Assembly: GCF_024809855.1 (NCBI RefSeq)
Contig: NZ_JANUEM010000018.1
Span: forward strand, 1 to 64,000
Direction: 5' to 3'
Origin: Rheinheimera pacifica
GTDB lineage: Bacteria; Pseudomonadota; Gammaproteobacteria; Enterobacterales; Alteromonadaceae
Length of the DNA stretch: 64,000 bases
Part shown: in pieces, positions 18,156-26,982 of the stretch
Layout of the letters: the number at the start of each line of letters is the position of its first letter
How positions within the stretch are numbered: position 1 is the first letter of the stretch
Notes under the pieces: model-generated
Database searches by the model: none
The model's input: the letters and a program-made list of their open reading frames with translations, nothing else
What the model was told of the DNA's origin: nothing
Translations under genes and position numbers: made by a program

Positions 18156-18404
18156 ATGAAGAGCATATTCAACGAACGCTATCGTCGACTGGTCGGGTGG
18201 ATGATCGCCGAACGTAAATTTAAAAAAGTCACTCAGCTGGAGTTATCCAGGCGCCTGGGACACCCCAACTCGACCTATATTTCTAAAATCGAGCAGTTTG
18301 AACGTAGGATGGACATACTGGAATTCGTCAATATCTGCGATAGCATCGGAATTGACCCGCATGTTGGCCTATCAATCTTGGTTGAAAATCCAGCACAGAT
18401 CTGA
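18156..18404 (+). CDS. Small XRE-family DNA-binding protein
   Basis: 82 residues from the ATG at 18156 (MKSIFNERYRRL); the frame to 18129 begins with a TTG inside the AT-rich operator region. A Cro/CI-type helix-turn-helix fills the protein (KVTQLELSRRLGHPNSTYIS, then KIEQFERRMD). Proteins of this exact style are common as stand-alone regulators in mobile islands. It probably represses its own promoter through the palindrome at 18110-18126. The next gene on the same strand starts 38 bases later. Confidence 0.85.
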   Translation: MKSIFNERYRRLVGWMIAERKFKKVTQLELSRRLGHPNSTYISKIEQFERRMDILEFVNICDSIGIDPHVGLSILVENPAQI

Positions 18405-18442
18405 ACTGACAATGTTCTACCTTGCCTGTCGTATGAGGCCCT

Positions 18443-19171
18443 ATGTTTAGTTTTATGAAACCACCTATCCCCAGCACATTCACCAATGTCATGAGGCGGG
18501 CTGATATTCTTACCAATTCAGGCAATATCGAAGGGTTGAAAGATTTAATTAAGCTCATCATGCGTCCCGTCCAATCAAAACATCTGCTCCGTGCCTACAC
18601 CTGTGATGATCACAAAGGAGGAACTGAGCTGCACTGGGCGACGGAGCTCGGGATTTTATGCTTTATCGGTGCTAAAGCCGGAGAGCGTATTATCGAAGAT
18701 CGGACTTTCGCAGAATGGTGTTGGTCAGCAGAGTGCTTGATTAAAGACAAGAGCCGGTTCCCCCAATTAGAACTGTCGACGGATATCGTGTTACCCACAC
18801 CGTGGCATCCTGGCAGAATAATGCGCAATATCGGTGTCATTGGCGCAGATCGTCCGTGGGGCCCATTTCAACAAGATTTCAGCAACCATTTTGTTACGTT
18901 TCAGTACCCGCTAATGATTGGCTGGGTAAATGGTGGCAACCATTCCATTGCTCAAGGCATTATTGCTGGCCAAGGCCATCTTATTCCTGACGAGGTTCAT
19001 GACATTTCGTTGCTTATTGATGCCGTTGAGTTTAATGGTCTTAATTGGTACAGCCGTCTTTCCGGTTTGCGGTTGGGACGTCCGAGATATGAAGAGTTTG
19101 GATGGTGTTGGGAAATCGCCAGACGAATCATGTCCGTACAGCCGTCTCCTTTTCGTAACGCTAAAATTTAG
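18443..19171 (+). CDS. Hypothetical protein, DUF6710-like
   Basis: 242 residues, soluble. The stretch MIGWVNGGNHSIAQGI followed by GQGHLIPDEVHDIS, near residues 158-190, resembles the GGNHS signature that I associate with DUF6710 proteins, whose function is not known. There is no signal peptide. It follows the XRE gene closely and may be in its operon. The family assignment is from memory and tentative. Confidence 0.65.
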   Translation: MFSFMKPPIPSTFTNVMRRADILTNSGNIEGLKDLIKLIMRPVQSKHLLRAYTCDDHKGGTELHWATELGILCFIGAKAGERIIEDRTFAEWCWSAECLIKDKSRFPQLELSTDIVLPTPWHPGRIMRNIGVIGADRPWGPFQQDFSNHFVTFQYPLMIGWVNGGNHSIAQGIIAGQGHLIPDEVHDISLLIDAVEFNGLNWYSRLSGLRLGRPRYEEFGWCWEIARRIMSVQPSPFRNAKI

Positions 19172-19211
19172 TCATGGTAATACCAAACTTCACGTTATTC
19201 AGTAAGTAGGA

Positions 19212-19523
19212 TTACTGTAGGGTTAATTTCACCGGCGCAATGATCAATTCGTCATCGATAACCGGAGTGATCACCTTAGAAAATAATTTGAACAGGATAG
19301 CTTGGTAAGCTGGGTCCGAGGTGAAATACAGAAAATTGTAACGGTTGAATAGTGTAAATATGTGCTGCTTTTTATGATCAACCTTCATAACCGGCGTTGT
19401 TCGGATGAAATGAGCCCCATATTCTTCTGACAGACGGACACCATAGGCATAGCAATAGGGTAGCTCATCGTCTTTTACCAACGTGAAAATTAGAAGTTGG
19501 CCAGCATACTTTTTATTCATCAT
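19212..19523 (-). CDS. Small protein coupled to the integrase-like gene
   Basis: 103 residues, unrecognised, mixed alpha/beta with no signal peptide. The ATG at 19523 (ATGATG) is preceded by GAGGAATAGG and lies inside the last codons of the upstream integrase-like gene, an 11-base overlap that suggests translational coupling. It probably acts with that protein. Confidence 0.6.
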   Translation of the reverse strand: MMNKKYAGQLLIFTLVKDDELPYCYAYGVRLSEEYGAHFIRTTPVMKVDHKKQHIFTLFNRYNFLYFTSDPAYQAILFKLFSKVITPVIDDELIIAPVKLTLQ

Positions 19524-20556
19524 ACCTATTCCTCAGATTAAGCACATGCTTTGTGAGGATCTGATCAATGACAGGCCGGTAATAGAGCCCGGTTTGATGA
19601 CAAATCTGGTTTACGCTTACGCCGGCTTCAAACAGATAGGCGACAGAGGCTTGTTTTAACGCAGCAATTCCTCTTCCGGGAAACCCGGCGATCTTACATG
19701 CCTCAGGCCAACAGTCTTTATGCAGCCAGGCCACATTAGGTTGCTTTTTCTTGCCGTATTTATCGGTAAAAATATACTTAAAATTACCGGTTTTTTTCAT
19801 TAGTTGGAACAGTAGCCTACGGCCATAAGGCTCTACATAGATGTCTTTGCTCTGCGTTCTGAATGTCGATGCAGATAAGTCATAATCAGACCACTTTAGC
19901 GCCATCAACTCGCCTGTTGACAACCCAAGGTAGAATTTCAACAAAAAATACTCCCGATATTTGGCAGGTACCTGACTGGTGATCTGTAAAATATTCTGAT
20001 GTGAAAGGGGAACATCAGAGCCCTCAGTATGCTCGGGTATGAAGCGGAAAGGGCGGGGGAATACATAGCATAACGCTGCACGATCAAGAACATCGAATAC
20101 CATCGAGATGCAGTCTTCAACAACTCGCTTTGTCACTCCGCTTACAGTATTTAATGCTTCAGCCAATCTGACGATGTAATGCCCTGAGACCTCATCAATT
20201 CTCAGTTCACCCAGATATGCCATGACCAAAACCACTACTTTTTTTGGTACCATATACAGCGCATGATGAAACTGATGCGTATAAAAGTTCTTAAACGTTG
20301 GTAGCCCCCGCCAACCAGGTGAAAGAAACCGTGATTGGAGAGCACTGATCTTTTGCACATTCGCACTGTGAGGAAAATGCATCACATAGTCGAAGATACC
20401 GTTTTGGATTTCTTCGTGGATCTTGTGATTGATGCTTTTCAACAGCTTCCGGTTACGCACAGAGTCAGCAAAATACGTTTGCTCACAAAATCGACAACCT
20501 AAAACTTTCAACCGAAGCATCAGCTTACCACCTGGATCACGGATAATAGCTTTCAT
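19513..20556 (-). CDS. Tyrosine-recombinase-like protein with degenerate catalytic site
   Basis: 347 residues; the ATG has AGGAG 7 bases upstream. The N terminus holds a CxxC (LGCRFCEQTY). The C-terminal 170 residues follow the integrase fold: FLLKFYLGLSTGELMALKWS is in the position of the motif containing the first catalytic Arg, but reads GLSTGE where active enzymes have GLRxGE. The region equivalent to the HxxR box reads AALKQASVAYLFEAG, lacking both His and Arg. The tail has tyrosines (LYYRPVIDQ). It is therefore more likely a DNA-binding accessory protein than an active recombinase. It is divergent from an XRE gene and overlaps the 103-residue gene. Confidence 0.65.
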   Translation of the reverse strand: MKAIIRDPGGKLMLRLKVLGCRFCEQTYFADSVRNRKLLKSINHKIHEEIQNGIFDYVMHFPHSANVQKISALQSRFLSPGWRGLPTFKNFYTHQFHHALYMVPKKVVVLVMAYLGELRIDEVSGHYIVRLAEALNTVSGVTKRVVEDCISMVFDVLDRAALCYVFPRPFRFIPEHTEGSDVPLSHQNILQITSQVPAKYREYFLLKFYLGLSTGELMALKWSDYDLSASTFRTQSKDIYVEPYGRRLLFQLMKKTGNFKYIFTDKYGKKKQPNVAWLHKDCWPEACKIAGFPGRGIAALKQASVAYLFEAGVSVNQICHQTGLYYRPVIDQILTKHVLNLRNRYDE

Positions 20557-20562
20557 ACTTCA

Positions 20563-20633
20563 CTCCTATAATGCCAGATATGTGCTCATTTTTTTTGAAA
20601 ACCCGTTATGATAGAAAGGGACTGCTATAGGAG
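20563..20633. promoter_or_regulatory. Symmetric leader region between two divergent genes
   Basis: CTCCTATA (20563-20570) and TATAGGAG (20626-20633) are inverted copies that supply the ribosome binding sites of the leftward integrase-like gene and the rightward XRE gene. The 80-base region between the starts must hold both promoters and probably an XRE operator. Confidence 0.5.
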
Positions 20634-20638
20634 GGGTG

Positions 20639-20863
20639 ATGATCAAGTACCACCTAATGACATTAATTGAAAAAAAGTCATTTGATGACCAAAAACGCGT
20701 CACGCTGATTGACATCTCAGAAGCCACAGGTATCCATCGTGCTACGCTATCACGCATACTCCACAAGCCCGGTTTCAATACAACCGTTGATATAATTGAC
20801 CGTCTTTGCACCTACTTCAAAGTTCCCGTCGAGCAGCTTATCGAGCATGTTCCCGACAAATGA
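20639..20863 (+). CDS. Small Cro/CI-type helix-turn-helix regulator
   Basis: 74 residues from the ATG at 20639, preceded by TAGGAGGGG. A single helix-turn-helix domain is seen (TLIDISEATGIHRATLSRIL), followed by VDIIDRLCTYFKVPVEQLIE, a common ending in this family. It is divergent from the degenerate recombinase gene and probably regulates both. Confidence 0.85.
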   Translation: MIKYHLMTLIEKKSFDDQKRVTLIDISEATGIHRATLSRILHKPGFNTTVDIIDRLCTYFKVPVEQLIEHVPDK

Positions 20864-20876
20864 TGCTCCGGCCTGG

Positions 20877-21173
20877 CTAACCAGGCCATTGGTCCATACC
20901 ACACTCTAGGCGTCTCAAAAGGCGGCCCTCTATTTCCCCGAGCGACAACGTCGTGAATTTGGGGTCAAATCTATATTGGCACTCCAGCCAGCAGTAAAGT
21001 GCCTCGGCATTGTTTTTCTCGCTGCCTTGGCCGAGGAGCATGACAAGCCCCTGCCGTTGAGGGGATATTTGAAGGGCGTTTAAGAGATGCTCCTTAATAT
21101 TGTTCAAGCGGGTACGTTTGGTCTTTAACTCAAACATTGATTGCGTAAGGGTATTTGCAGAAAGAGTCATCAT
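20877..21173 (-). CDS. Small hypothetical protein
   Basis: 98 residues, soluble and helical; not recognised. It begins MMTLSANTLTQSMF and has no clear motif. It is on the same strand as the recombinase block and 158 bases beyond its last gene. Repeats TATATGCGACAT lie in its upstream region at 21275-21306, where TTGACG and a plausible -10 read in its direction, so it may have its own regulated promoter. Confidence 0.6.
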   Translation of the reverse strand: MMTLSANTLTQSMFELKTKRTRLNNIKEHLLNALQISPQRQGLVMLLGQGSEKNNAEALYCWLECQYRFDPKFTTLSLGEIEGRLLRRLECGMDQWPG

Positions 21174-21274
21174 CGTGTTTCTCCAACATCAAATCAGAAC
21201 CATCCCTGGCAAACAGTCACCTCCATGGTTAGCACTTACTTAGCCATGTTCAGTCGCTTAAGATTAATGTAGCT

Positions 21275-21306
21275 TATATGCGACATACGTCAACTATATG
21301 CGACAT
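21275..21306. repeat. Two TATATGCGACAT direct repeats
   Basis: The 12-base sequence occurs at 21275-21286 and 21295-21306, 20 bases apart (two helical turns). An inverted copy of its first 11 bases occurs at 27098-27108 on the other side of the recombinase block. They overlap a possible leftward promoter (TTGACG). They may be regulator or recombinase binding sites. Confidence 0.6.
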
Positions 21307-21331
21307 TAAATTGTTTATTTTTTGACCAGAG

Positions 21332-21742
21332 CTATCTCTTGTCTCTATTCCTGAGAGCTGTTTTCGGGCTGATCCCCATAGGTGTATCCAAATCCAGAGG
21401 GTTAACTCCTTTCATATGACAGTTGTGGATCCAGCGTGTAAAACGCCTTTCAAACTCCTTCACACGCCGATTTAACTCCTCGTTTTGATGCCGAAGGCGT
21501 TGTAGTTCATCATCCTCTGACAAGCTCGTTGACGACGATCGTTTGCGCTGCTTCAGTGCTTGCTTTGCCTCGTTAAACTTGTTTTTGATCAACGGGTTTG
21601 CGCTGAGTGCTTGGCGGGTGTAACCAAATGCCTTTTCAAGGCCCGCCCAGGATAACCCCGTCCCAAGCTGGCCTGTCGCCCACTCATCGAGTAAGGCGAC
21701 GATTTTTTCAGCGGCAGTGTCGGTGATATACCTTGTGGTCAT
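21332..21742 (-). CDS. TnpC-like accessory protein of the recombinase block
   Basis: 136 residues. The N-terminal half has a helix-turn-helix-like segment (WAGLEKAFGYTRQALSANP) and the middle a coiled coil (DDELQRLRHQNEELNRRVKE). Size, layout and position, 2 bases after the large recombinase gene, match TnpC of Tn554-type transposons, which promotes transposition and sets its orientation. It is the last gene of the leftward block. The TnpC role is inferred. Confidence 0.7.
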   Translation of the reverse strand: MTTRYITDTAAEKIVALLDEWATGQLGTGLSWAGLEKAFGYTRQALSANPLIKNKFNEAKQALKQRKRSSSTSLSEDDELQRLRHQNEELNRRVKEFERRFTRWIHNCHMKGVNPLDLDTPMGISPKTALRNRDKR

Positions 21743-21744
21743 CC

Positions 21745-23937
21745 TTACACCTCGCAGGAGTCACGACCATTCGGGAAGATTTGCACGATATCTCCCTCTG
21801 CATAACTCGGATCTTCTTCAACCGCCAATGCCGTATTACAGCCATCCACCAGTTCTTTGTGATGAAGATACCATTCGTTGGCACCGGTAAATCCCTCATC
21901 TGCGTCCTTCAACGCTCTGTCCATTTGGGCTTGGGCGATGTTTCTGCGCTCAGTAAGGCGGGAAATTTCGGCAGGATCGCCTTTTGTACGCCGGTAATGC
22001 TTGCAGTTATGCAAACAGGCGTAATGCAAGCCACAGGGACCCTGAACATAATCATGCCGACACCGACCGATATCCATCATGTGAGAACTGCCAAAACTCT
22101 CCAGATCTTGTGTCAGTTCGTCCGGCGATAATAGTGGAAATTGCTGCGCCAGTTTGGCGGCTTGCTCTAATGAGACCTCATCAGAGGATTGATATACCGC
22201 CTTTTGCACATTTTTCAGGGCGCCGGTAACCGACTCCGGCTGCAAGCGATGGTTGTAGGCCTTGTTATCCCGGGTACCTGAGCGGAGGAAATTTTTTGCG
22301 ATTTCTTCCTGAGAGAACACGTCCGATTCTTGCATGATGGTGTTAAGCAGATGCCTGAACTGATGGGTACGTACCTCCGGTGTCTCTTCCAGCCCTTCCA
22401 GTTCAGCAAAAGCGTAACGTTCGAACACGTTCAGCATACGTGACGCTTCGCCTGATACCCGAGAGACATAATCCCGCCCTTTGAAAAAGTCCTGGATCTG
22501 CGTTCCCGTCAGCGGCTCAGCAAAAACATTGAGCATCTCCTTGGGCGTATATTGATCTTTGAAGCGCAACGTTATCAAATTCCATATCGGCACTTTGATG
22601 CTCCCCATACCGACTCCATCCATGATAGGCGCGATGCGCTCCTTGTAGGCCTCACTGAATGCTTTGTGGATATCGGCAACCTTGAAAAAGGTACTTTTGT
22701 GCTTTGATCCGGGCGCCGGCATCACACCATAACGTTTTAGCGTGGTGATGGTGTTACTGATTGAAGACGCGCCAATGACGTCCATGATTTGCCGTGACGT
22801 CAGCAATTGCTCATCGTCAAAGTGAATGAACTTAGTCCACTTATTTTCTTGCAACAGCAGTCGACACGCTGCCCGATGCTCCTCTGATAGCGCTTTGAGC
22901 CGGTCAATTGCCGTAAAAATAAGCTCCGTCATGCTCGGTGGAACAATCTTGCTGTCCCACACATAGCGCTTCCTGGCCAGCACCCGGATTTTCAACAACC
23001 GGCAATAGCGACCACTTTGGGGATCGAGTTCCGGTTCATACGCCATAAACTCCTCCCGGGTCGGGATGCAATGCATGTCCAGACTGACAAACTCATCCAT
23101 TCTGAAGCCGCAAGCCATCAGTACCACTGCCATGCAGGTTAACGCTTTGTCACGTTCTTCCAGCTCGTCATAGTGGTGCCAAAGCGCCGATATAAAGACT
23201 AACGCTTCAGTCTTAGGTAACATCTTCGCTCGGTGTTTCCGATGCTCAGGTGCATTACCTGATTGCAGGCTACCGCCGTGTTTAAAGCTTCGGCTGATAG
23301 GATTGACCCAGTTGATGGGCATAACTGTTAGTCCAAGCTCCTGCATCCGATCAGAGATATAGCTGAGCTTCTCGCCGGTAACGTAGAGTGTGGAATCCAG
23401 CTCACCTTGCTGCATTGCCAGCTTGATGGCCTCGTTAAACAGGCCAGGTGAGAATTGAATGACATGAGCGCAACCATGTAGCTCAGCAACCTCATACAGA
23501 TAGCGCAAGGCTCGCATTACTACCATATGCGCATTATGGCCAATGGGCCGATTGGCATGCGCTGTAACAATAAGCGCTTTGGCAAACGAAGCGAAGGGCT
23601 CAGTAAAGGGTTTTTCATCGCCTCGCTTTTGTTTCTGCCGCGCTTTCAGGCCTGAGCGTTGAGTGAATAGCACATTGCTTTTTTCAGCCACAGCTCGCAT
23701 GCTGACGGTCGACTCAAATCCGCTAATGTTCCAGATATGGCTATGCCAATCTACCTGCCCTTGAAAGACAAGTGAGCAGAGTTTCTGGCCCAGCGCTACC
23801 AGCTGCGCATAATTCTGCTCGCAGTTCTGTGTTGGCGTCCATAAACGCGCAATTTTACCCAGTGGACTTTCCTGATCCTGAACACTGATATCAGGCAGAA
23901 GCGAGTACGTTAACTTTAGTGCATTGGCGTTATTCAT
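21745..23937 (-). CDS. Large tyrosine recombinase, TnpB-like
   Basis: 730 residues, close to the unusually long TnpB of Tn554-type elements. The catalytic domain has the first Arg in ACGFRMDEFVSLD, the HxxR box in RTHQFRHLLN, and Tyr in TRDNKAYNHR. A cysteine-rich region near the C terminus (GRCRHDYVQGPCGLHYACLH with NCKH) may bind zinc. The start overlaps the stop of the preceding recombinase by 8 bases, so the two are coupled. It probably acts in a complex with the other two recombinases. The catalytic set appears intact. Confidence 0.87.
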   Translation of the reverse strand: MNNANALKLTYSLLPDISVQDQESPLGKIARLWTPTQNCEQNYAQLVALGQKLCSLVFQGQVDWHSHIWNISGFESTVSMRAVAEKSNVLFTQRSGLKARQKQKRGDEKPFTEPFASFAKALIVTAHANRPIGHNAHMVVMRALRYLYEVAELHGCAHVIQFSPGLFNEAIKLAMQQGELDSTLYVTGEKLSYISDRMQELGLTVMPINWVNPISRSFKHGGSLQSGNAPEHRKHRAKMLPKTEALVFISALWHHYDELEERDKALTCMAVVLMACGFRMDEFVSLDMHCIPTREEFMAYEPELDPQSGRYCRLLKIRVLARKRYVWDSKIVPPSMTELIFTAIDRLKALSEEHRAACRLLLQENKWTKFIHFDDEQLLTSRQIMDVIGASSISNTITTLKRYGVMPAPGSKHKSTFFKVADIHKAFSEAYKERIAPIMDGVGMGSIKVPIWNLITLRFKDQYTPKEMLNVFAEPLTGTQIQDFFKGRDYVSRVSGEASRMLNVFERYAFAELEGLEETPEVRTHQFRHLLNTIMQESDVFSQEEIAKNFLRSGTRDNKAYNHRLQPESVTGALKNVQKAVYQSSDEVSLEQAAKLAQQFPLLSPDELTQDLESFGSSHMMDIGRCRHDYVQGPCGLHYACLHNCKHYRRTKGDPAEISRLTERRNIAQAQMDRALKDADEGFTGANEWYLHHKELVDGCNTALAVEEDPSYAEGDIVQIFPNGRDSCEV

Positions 23938-25516
23938 GATCCACCTCCAGGCGCAGAACTAATTCACTACAAGCGTTGATGTGAGGCACGGTATAAAACC
24001 CTGGCGGGGCATCGTCCCCGAACTTCTCTCTGATCTCGTTTTGCATAGCCGTCAGCACCTCCTGATGAACAGAGACATCGTTGGAGGCTTCAAACTTGTT
24101 ACAGCCGTAGCAGGAATAGGGAGGTTGCAACGTGCATGGCGCCCCTTTTGCGCACAAGCCAATCCCCACGAGTTTCTTCAGTGAGTCAGGGCCGAATACC
24201 GTATGGACGTCGCTGCGTTGCACCAGCTCCTTGAGGGTGATTTTTCCTTCAAAAAAAGCCAGGTGGTCACTAAAGTGTTTTTGGTAAACCGCATCGACAC
24301 GCAGGGCAAAGTTAACCCCTAATTGGTAATAGACCATGATGTGCTGCAGATCTTCATGGTCGAGCAATTCCATCAGTGCATAGGATGGCGCGCCCATTGC
24401 TGCGGCATGCGTAGCAAAGGTTTTCCGGAGTCGCCTTGGGGTTAACTTAAACTCCAACACAGGCTGGCCACGAGCAACGCGCAGTTCGTCCAGGAACGCC
24501 ATCACCTCGATAGGTGCGTGATAGAAAAATGAAAAACCAGGCGAGCCTTCAAACCGCTCAAACGTTGCCTGTCGCTTGCCCCGACCAGAATCTCTTACCC
24601 GGACAAACATAAGCTGGTCGTCGCTTTTAGGTAGTAACTCGTTCGAGAACAGATCGCCGTACTGGACGGAGATTAATTGCTCCAACAATTCCCCCAAAAA
24701 CATCGGCAGTAACCGGGTTTTAAATTGCTGCCGCGGTAGCTTGTATCGCTTTTTAACGGACGGGACGTTTAGCAGGTACGTTTTATTACCTGTTTCTTCA
24801 TCAATGTTGACTGAAAAGTCGCAGGTCATCAGCAATAAAAGCTGTCTGGGCCGTACGCCTAAGACAACAAAGAGCCAAGTGGCGACCAGCTTAGCGAAAA
24901 GGGGGTGATAAGGCGTGATGTGTTTACGACAGTCAGTCAATGCTTTGCGAAGCCGTGCCAACTCGTCCGAGCGCAGAGGTGAACGTCCTTCCATATAAAC
25001 CATGACATCCTGGCCCTTCTGATGGCCTTTAAAAGACAATCTGGAGAGCACCTGACAAGTCTTGCGCTGGAACAGCGACAAACCCAGATGGTATGACCGT
25101 AAATACCAACGCCTGAGCACGCTGAGGTTTGACTCGTCGTTATTGCTGCGATCAGACACGATGAAGTCAAAAACATATTCACTGAGTTGGTCAGCGAGAG
25201 TGAATTCGTCCTCCCATTCATCAACGGAATAAGAAAAGCGCTTGAGCACTTCGAAGAAGCCTGTGACCGAATCTGGTGCCAGTTTAGCCAGGAAGTATTC
25301 AAAGGCGTATTTGATTTGACTGACTAATTCGTCAGGGAGTCGACTGAGCGCAGACCAATTCAGCACGACGGCATCAGACTCACCGATCTGCCAAATGTAA
25401 CCAGAGGTATCTATTCGCCGGGAACGGCTCATGATGAACGCTTTGTCAAACAAAGGTCTATCAATAGGGGGAATAATCGCGTTGGATTTCAGTCGAGCGC
25501 GGGTTGCTTGTGTCAT
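23930..25516 (-). CDS. Middle tyrosine recombinase of the block
   Basis: 528 residues. The first catalytic Arg is in LGVRPRQLLLL. The second box reads RRLRKTFATHAA, in which the usual His two residues before the second Arg is replaced. LLDHEDLQHIMVYYQ supplies the late His and the Tyr nucleophile. Near the C terminus, CAKGAPC and CYGCNKF look like a zinc ribbon. It is the second of three consecutive recombinase genes and overlaps the third by 8 bases. The altered second box makes its independent activity less certain than that of the other two. Confidence 0.86.
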   Translation of the reverse strand: MTQATRARLKSNAIIPPIDRPLFDKAFIMSRSRRIDTSGYIWQIGESDAVVLNWSALSRLPDELVSQIKYAFEYFLAKLAPDSVTGFFEVLKRFSYSVDEWEDEFTLADQLSEYVFDFIVSDRSNNDESNLSVLRRWYLRSYHLGLSLFQRKTCQVLSRLSFKGHQKGQDVMVYMEGRSPLRSDELARLRKALTDCRKHITPYHPLFAKLVATWLFVVLGVRPRQLLLLMTCDFSVNIDEETGNKTYLLNVPSVKKRYKLPRQQFKTRLLPMFLGELLEQLISVQYGDLFSNELLPKSDDQLMFVRVRDSGRGKRQATFERFEGSPGFSFFYHAPIEVMAFLDELRVARGQPVLEFKLTPRRLRKTFATHAAAMGAPSYALMELLDHEDLQHIMVYYQLGVNFALRVDAVYQKHFSDHLAFFEGKITLKELVQRSDVHTVFGPDSLKKLVGIGLCAKGAPCTLQPPYSCYGCNKFEASNDVSVHQEVLTAMQNEIREKFGDDAPPGFYTVPHINACSELVLRLEVDHE

Positions 25517-25753
25517 GGGCTATTACCTCGTCAGCCATGAAGTACCCCTCCCTAAATCTTTAGGGCATGAGATAACTTCTTGTTTATATGGCTAAGTAAG
25601 GTAAAAGTGCGAATTCAACGAATTGCGCTTTACACAAACATCTATAACATCTTTGTGGAACTATCCTTCTGGGCATCCCAACGATGCCGACATGCAGTTG
25701 ACTCTTCCTGAATCAACCCAACGCGAAATTTCCGCTCCAAACGGAAATAACAT
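25517..25753. other. Gap between first and second recombinase genes
   Basis: 237 bases without a credible gene, unusual because members of recombinase trios normally overlap. It contains the inverted repeat ATTTCCG (25728-25734) and CGGAAAT (25742-25748), and repeated AACATCTATAACATC-like units at about 25637-25652 and 25749-25766. It may hold a separate promoter or a lost gene. Confidence 0.45.
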
Positions 25754-26947
25754 TTATAACATAAACTGCGATTCTATTTTTTGCAAGGTCTGGGCGGCTA
25801 AAAGTTCGTTTGCCCGTCTCGTGTAGGTTTTTCCCTGGTTACTGTCGGTCGTCCATCCACATAGATCACGTTGCAAGTTTTTAAACTCTTCTGAGTCCGG
25901 TTCCAATTCCGACGTCAGTACTAAAAGATCATTGAAGGTGTGTCGTAGCAAGTGAGGAAATAGCGATTTGAACATGTCAGGATCCAGCTCACGGACCCGC
26001 TCACAGATATGACTGACGACACGAATGGTCGCTGGCTTCGGTTCTAACTCTGTGTTCAAAAATAAATACGGTGCTGCTTTGGCAGATGCGCGTCCTCGTT
26101 GTTTACGCTCAGTCCGGATATAGGTATCGGTCATCTGCGCAATTTTGTCACTGACAGGAATATCACGCGCATAGGTTTTCACATTCGGGGGATACGCCCG
26201 CGGGTCTAGCTCAAGCGTGATATTTTGGGTGACCCTGAGTGCGTAGCCGTACGGTTTTTTAATCAGCGCGTCCGGTCGAAGCGACAGCAGCTCGCCATCG
26301 CGCACACCGGTCAACAACAGGATATGAACGATGAGTTGGTTTCGAAGCTTAACCCGGTCTTGAAATGGGTTCTGAGGATTCTGGGGATCGACCCATCGTA
26401 ATAATTTTGCTATCTGCTCTTCCGTGAGGCCATAACGTTGGTTAGTGTGCCGTAATCCCTCATGCTCTTTGAGCAGTTGACCAAATTGCGTGATGAAGGT
26501 TTTCATCTGTTTGGCATAAGGATCTGAGCTCTTGCGTGTACCAGCAAAAACGTTACCGAGGAACTCAAGGTAATTGATGATCCGGACAGCCCGACGACGA
26601 TAGGTATCAGAGCCGATAAAGCTGTTTTTCGCGATTTCTATTGATTGCGGAGAATGTGTGGGCGCGTTCACCCGATAACGTAAATATTCCTTGAATGACT
26701 CCATCTCAAAAAAGCCGAGAAACTCTCCACTTTTCATCCGTTCCTGCAGATCGATGTTCCGTTCATCTGCCCACAAATAAATCTTGGTGATCGCCCGGGC
26801 GAGACTTAGTCGATAGGAGTAGGAGCGGGCACGATACCGCGTGATGTACATGTTGATATCAATGGGCGGCATCCCTTCACTGTCGCACACAATGACTTCA
26901 CGATCGCCATGCGATTCAACTTGGATGAGGCGGACGGAATAGGCCAT
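25754..26947 (-). CDS. Tyrosine recombinase, TnpA-like
   Basis: 397 residues with the full integrase signature: an SAM-like N-terminal DNA-binding domain (about residues 25-140), the first Arg in LLTGVRDGELLSL, HLLRHTF as the HxxR box, Trp in LCGWTTDS and Tyr in KTYTRR. It is the first gene of the leftward block and lies nearest to the chromosomal side, as tnpA does in Tn554-type elements. An imperfect palindrome at 26957-26982 sits directly upstream of its start. Confidence 0.9.
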   Translation of the reverse strand: MAYSVRLIQVESHGDREVIVCDSEGMPPIDINMYITRYRARSYSYRLSLARAITKIYLWADERNIDLQERMKSGEFLGFFEMESFKEYLRYRVNAPTHSPQSIEIAKNSFIGSDTYRRRAVRIINYLEFLGNVFAGTRKSSDPYAKQMKTFITQFGQLLKEHEGLRHTNQRYGLTEEQIAKLLRWVDPQNPQNPFQDRVKLRNQLIVHILLLTGVRDGELLSLRPDALIKKPYGYALRVTQNITLELDPRAYPPNVKTYARDIPVSDKIAQMTDTYIRTERKQRGRASAKAAPYLFLNTELEPKPATIRVVSHICERVRELDPDMFKSLFPHLLRHTFNDLLVLTSELEPDSEEFKNLQRDLCGWTTDSNQGKTYTRRANELLAAQTLQKIESQFML

Positions 26948-26956
26948 GCGGGACTC

Positions 26957-26982
26957 CTTACAACCCTATAACAGGGTGTAAG
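26957..26982. promoter_or_regulatory. Imperfect palindrome at the start of the recombinase block
   Basis: CTTAC and ACCCT, separated by one base, face AGGGT and GTAAG across the 5-base centre ATAAC: ten paired bases per arm with a single bulge. It begins 10 bases upstream of the first recombinase gene and overlaps its ribosome binding region, so it could be an operator or an RNA hairpin that limits translation. Confidence 0.55.
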
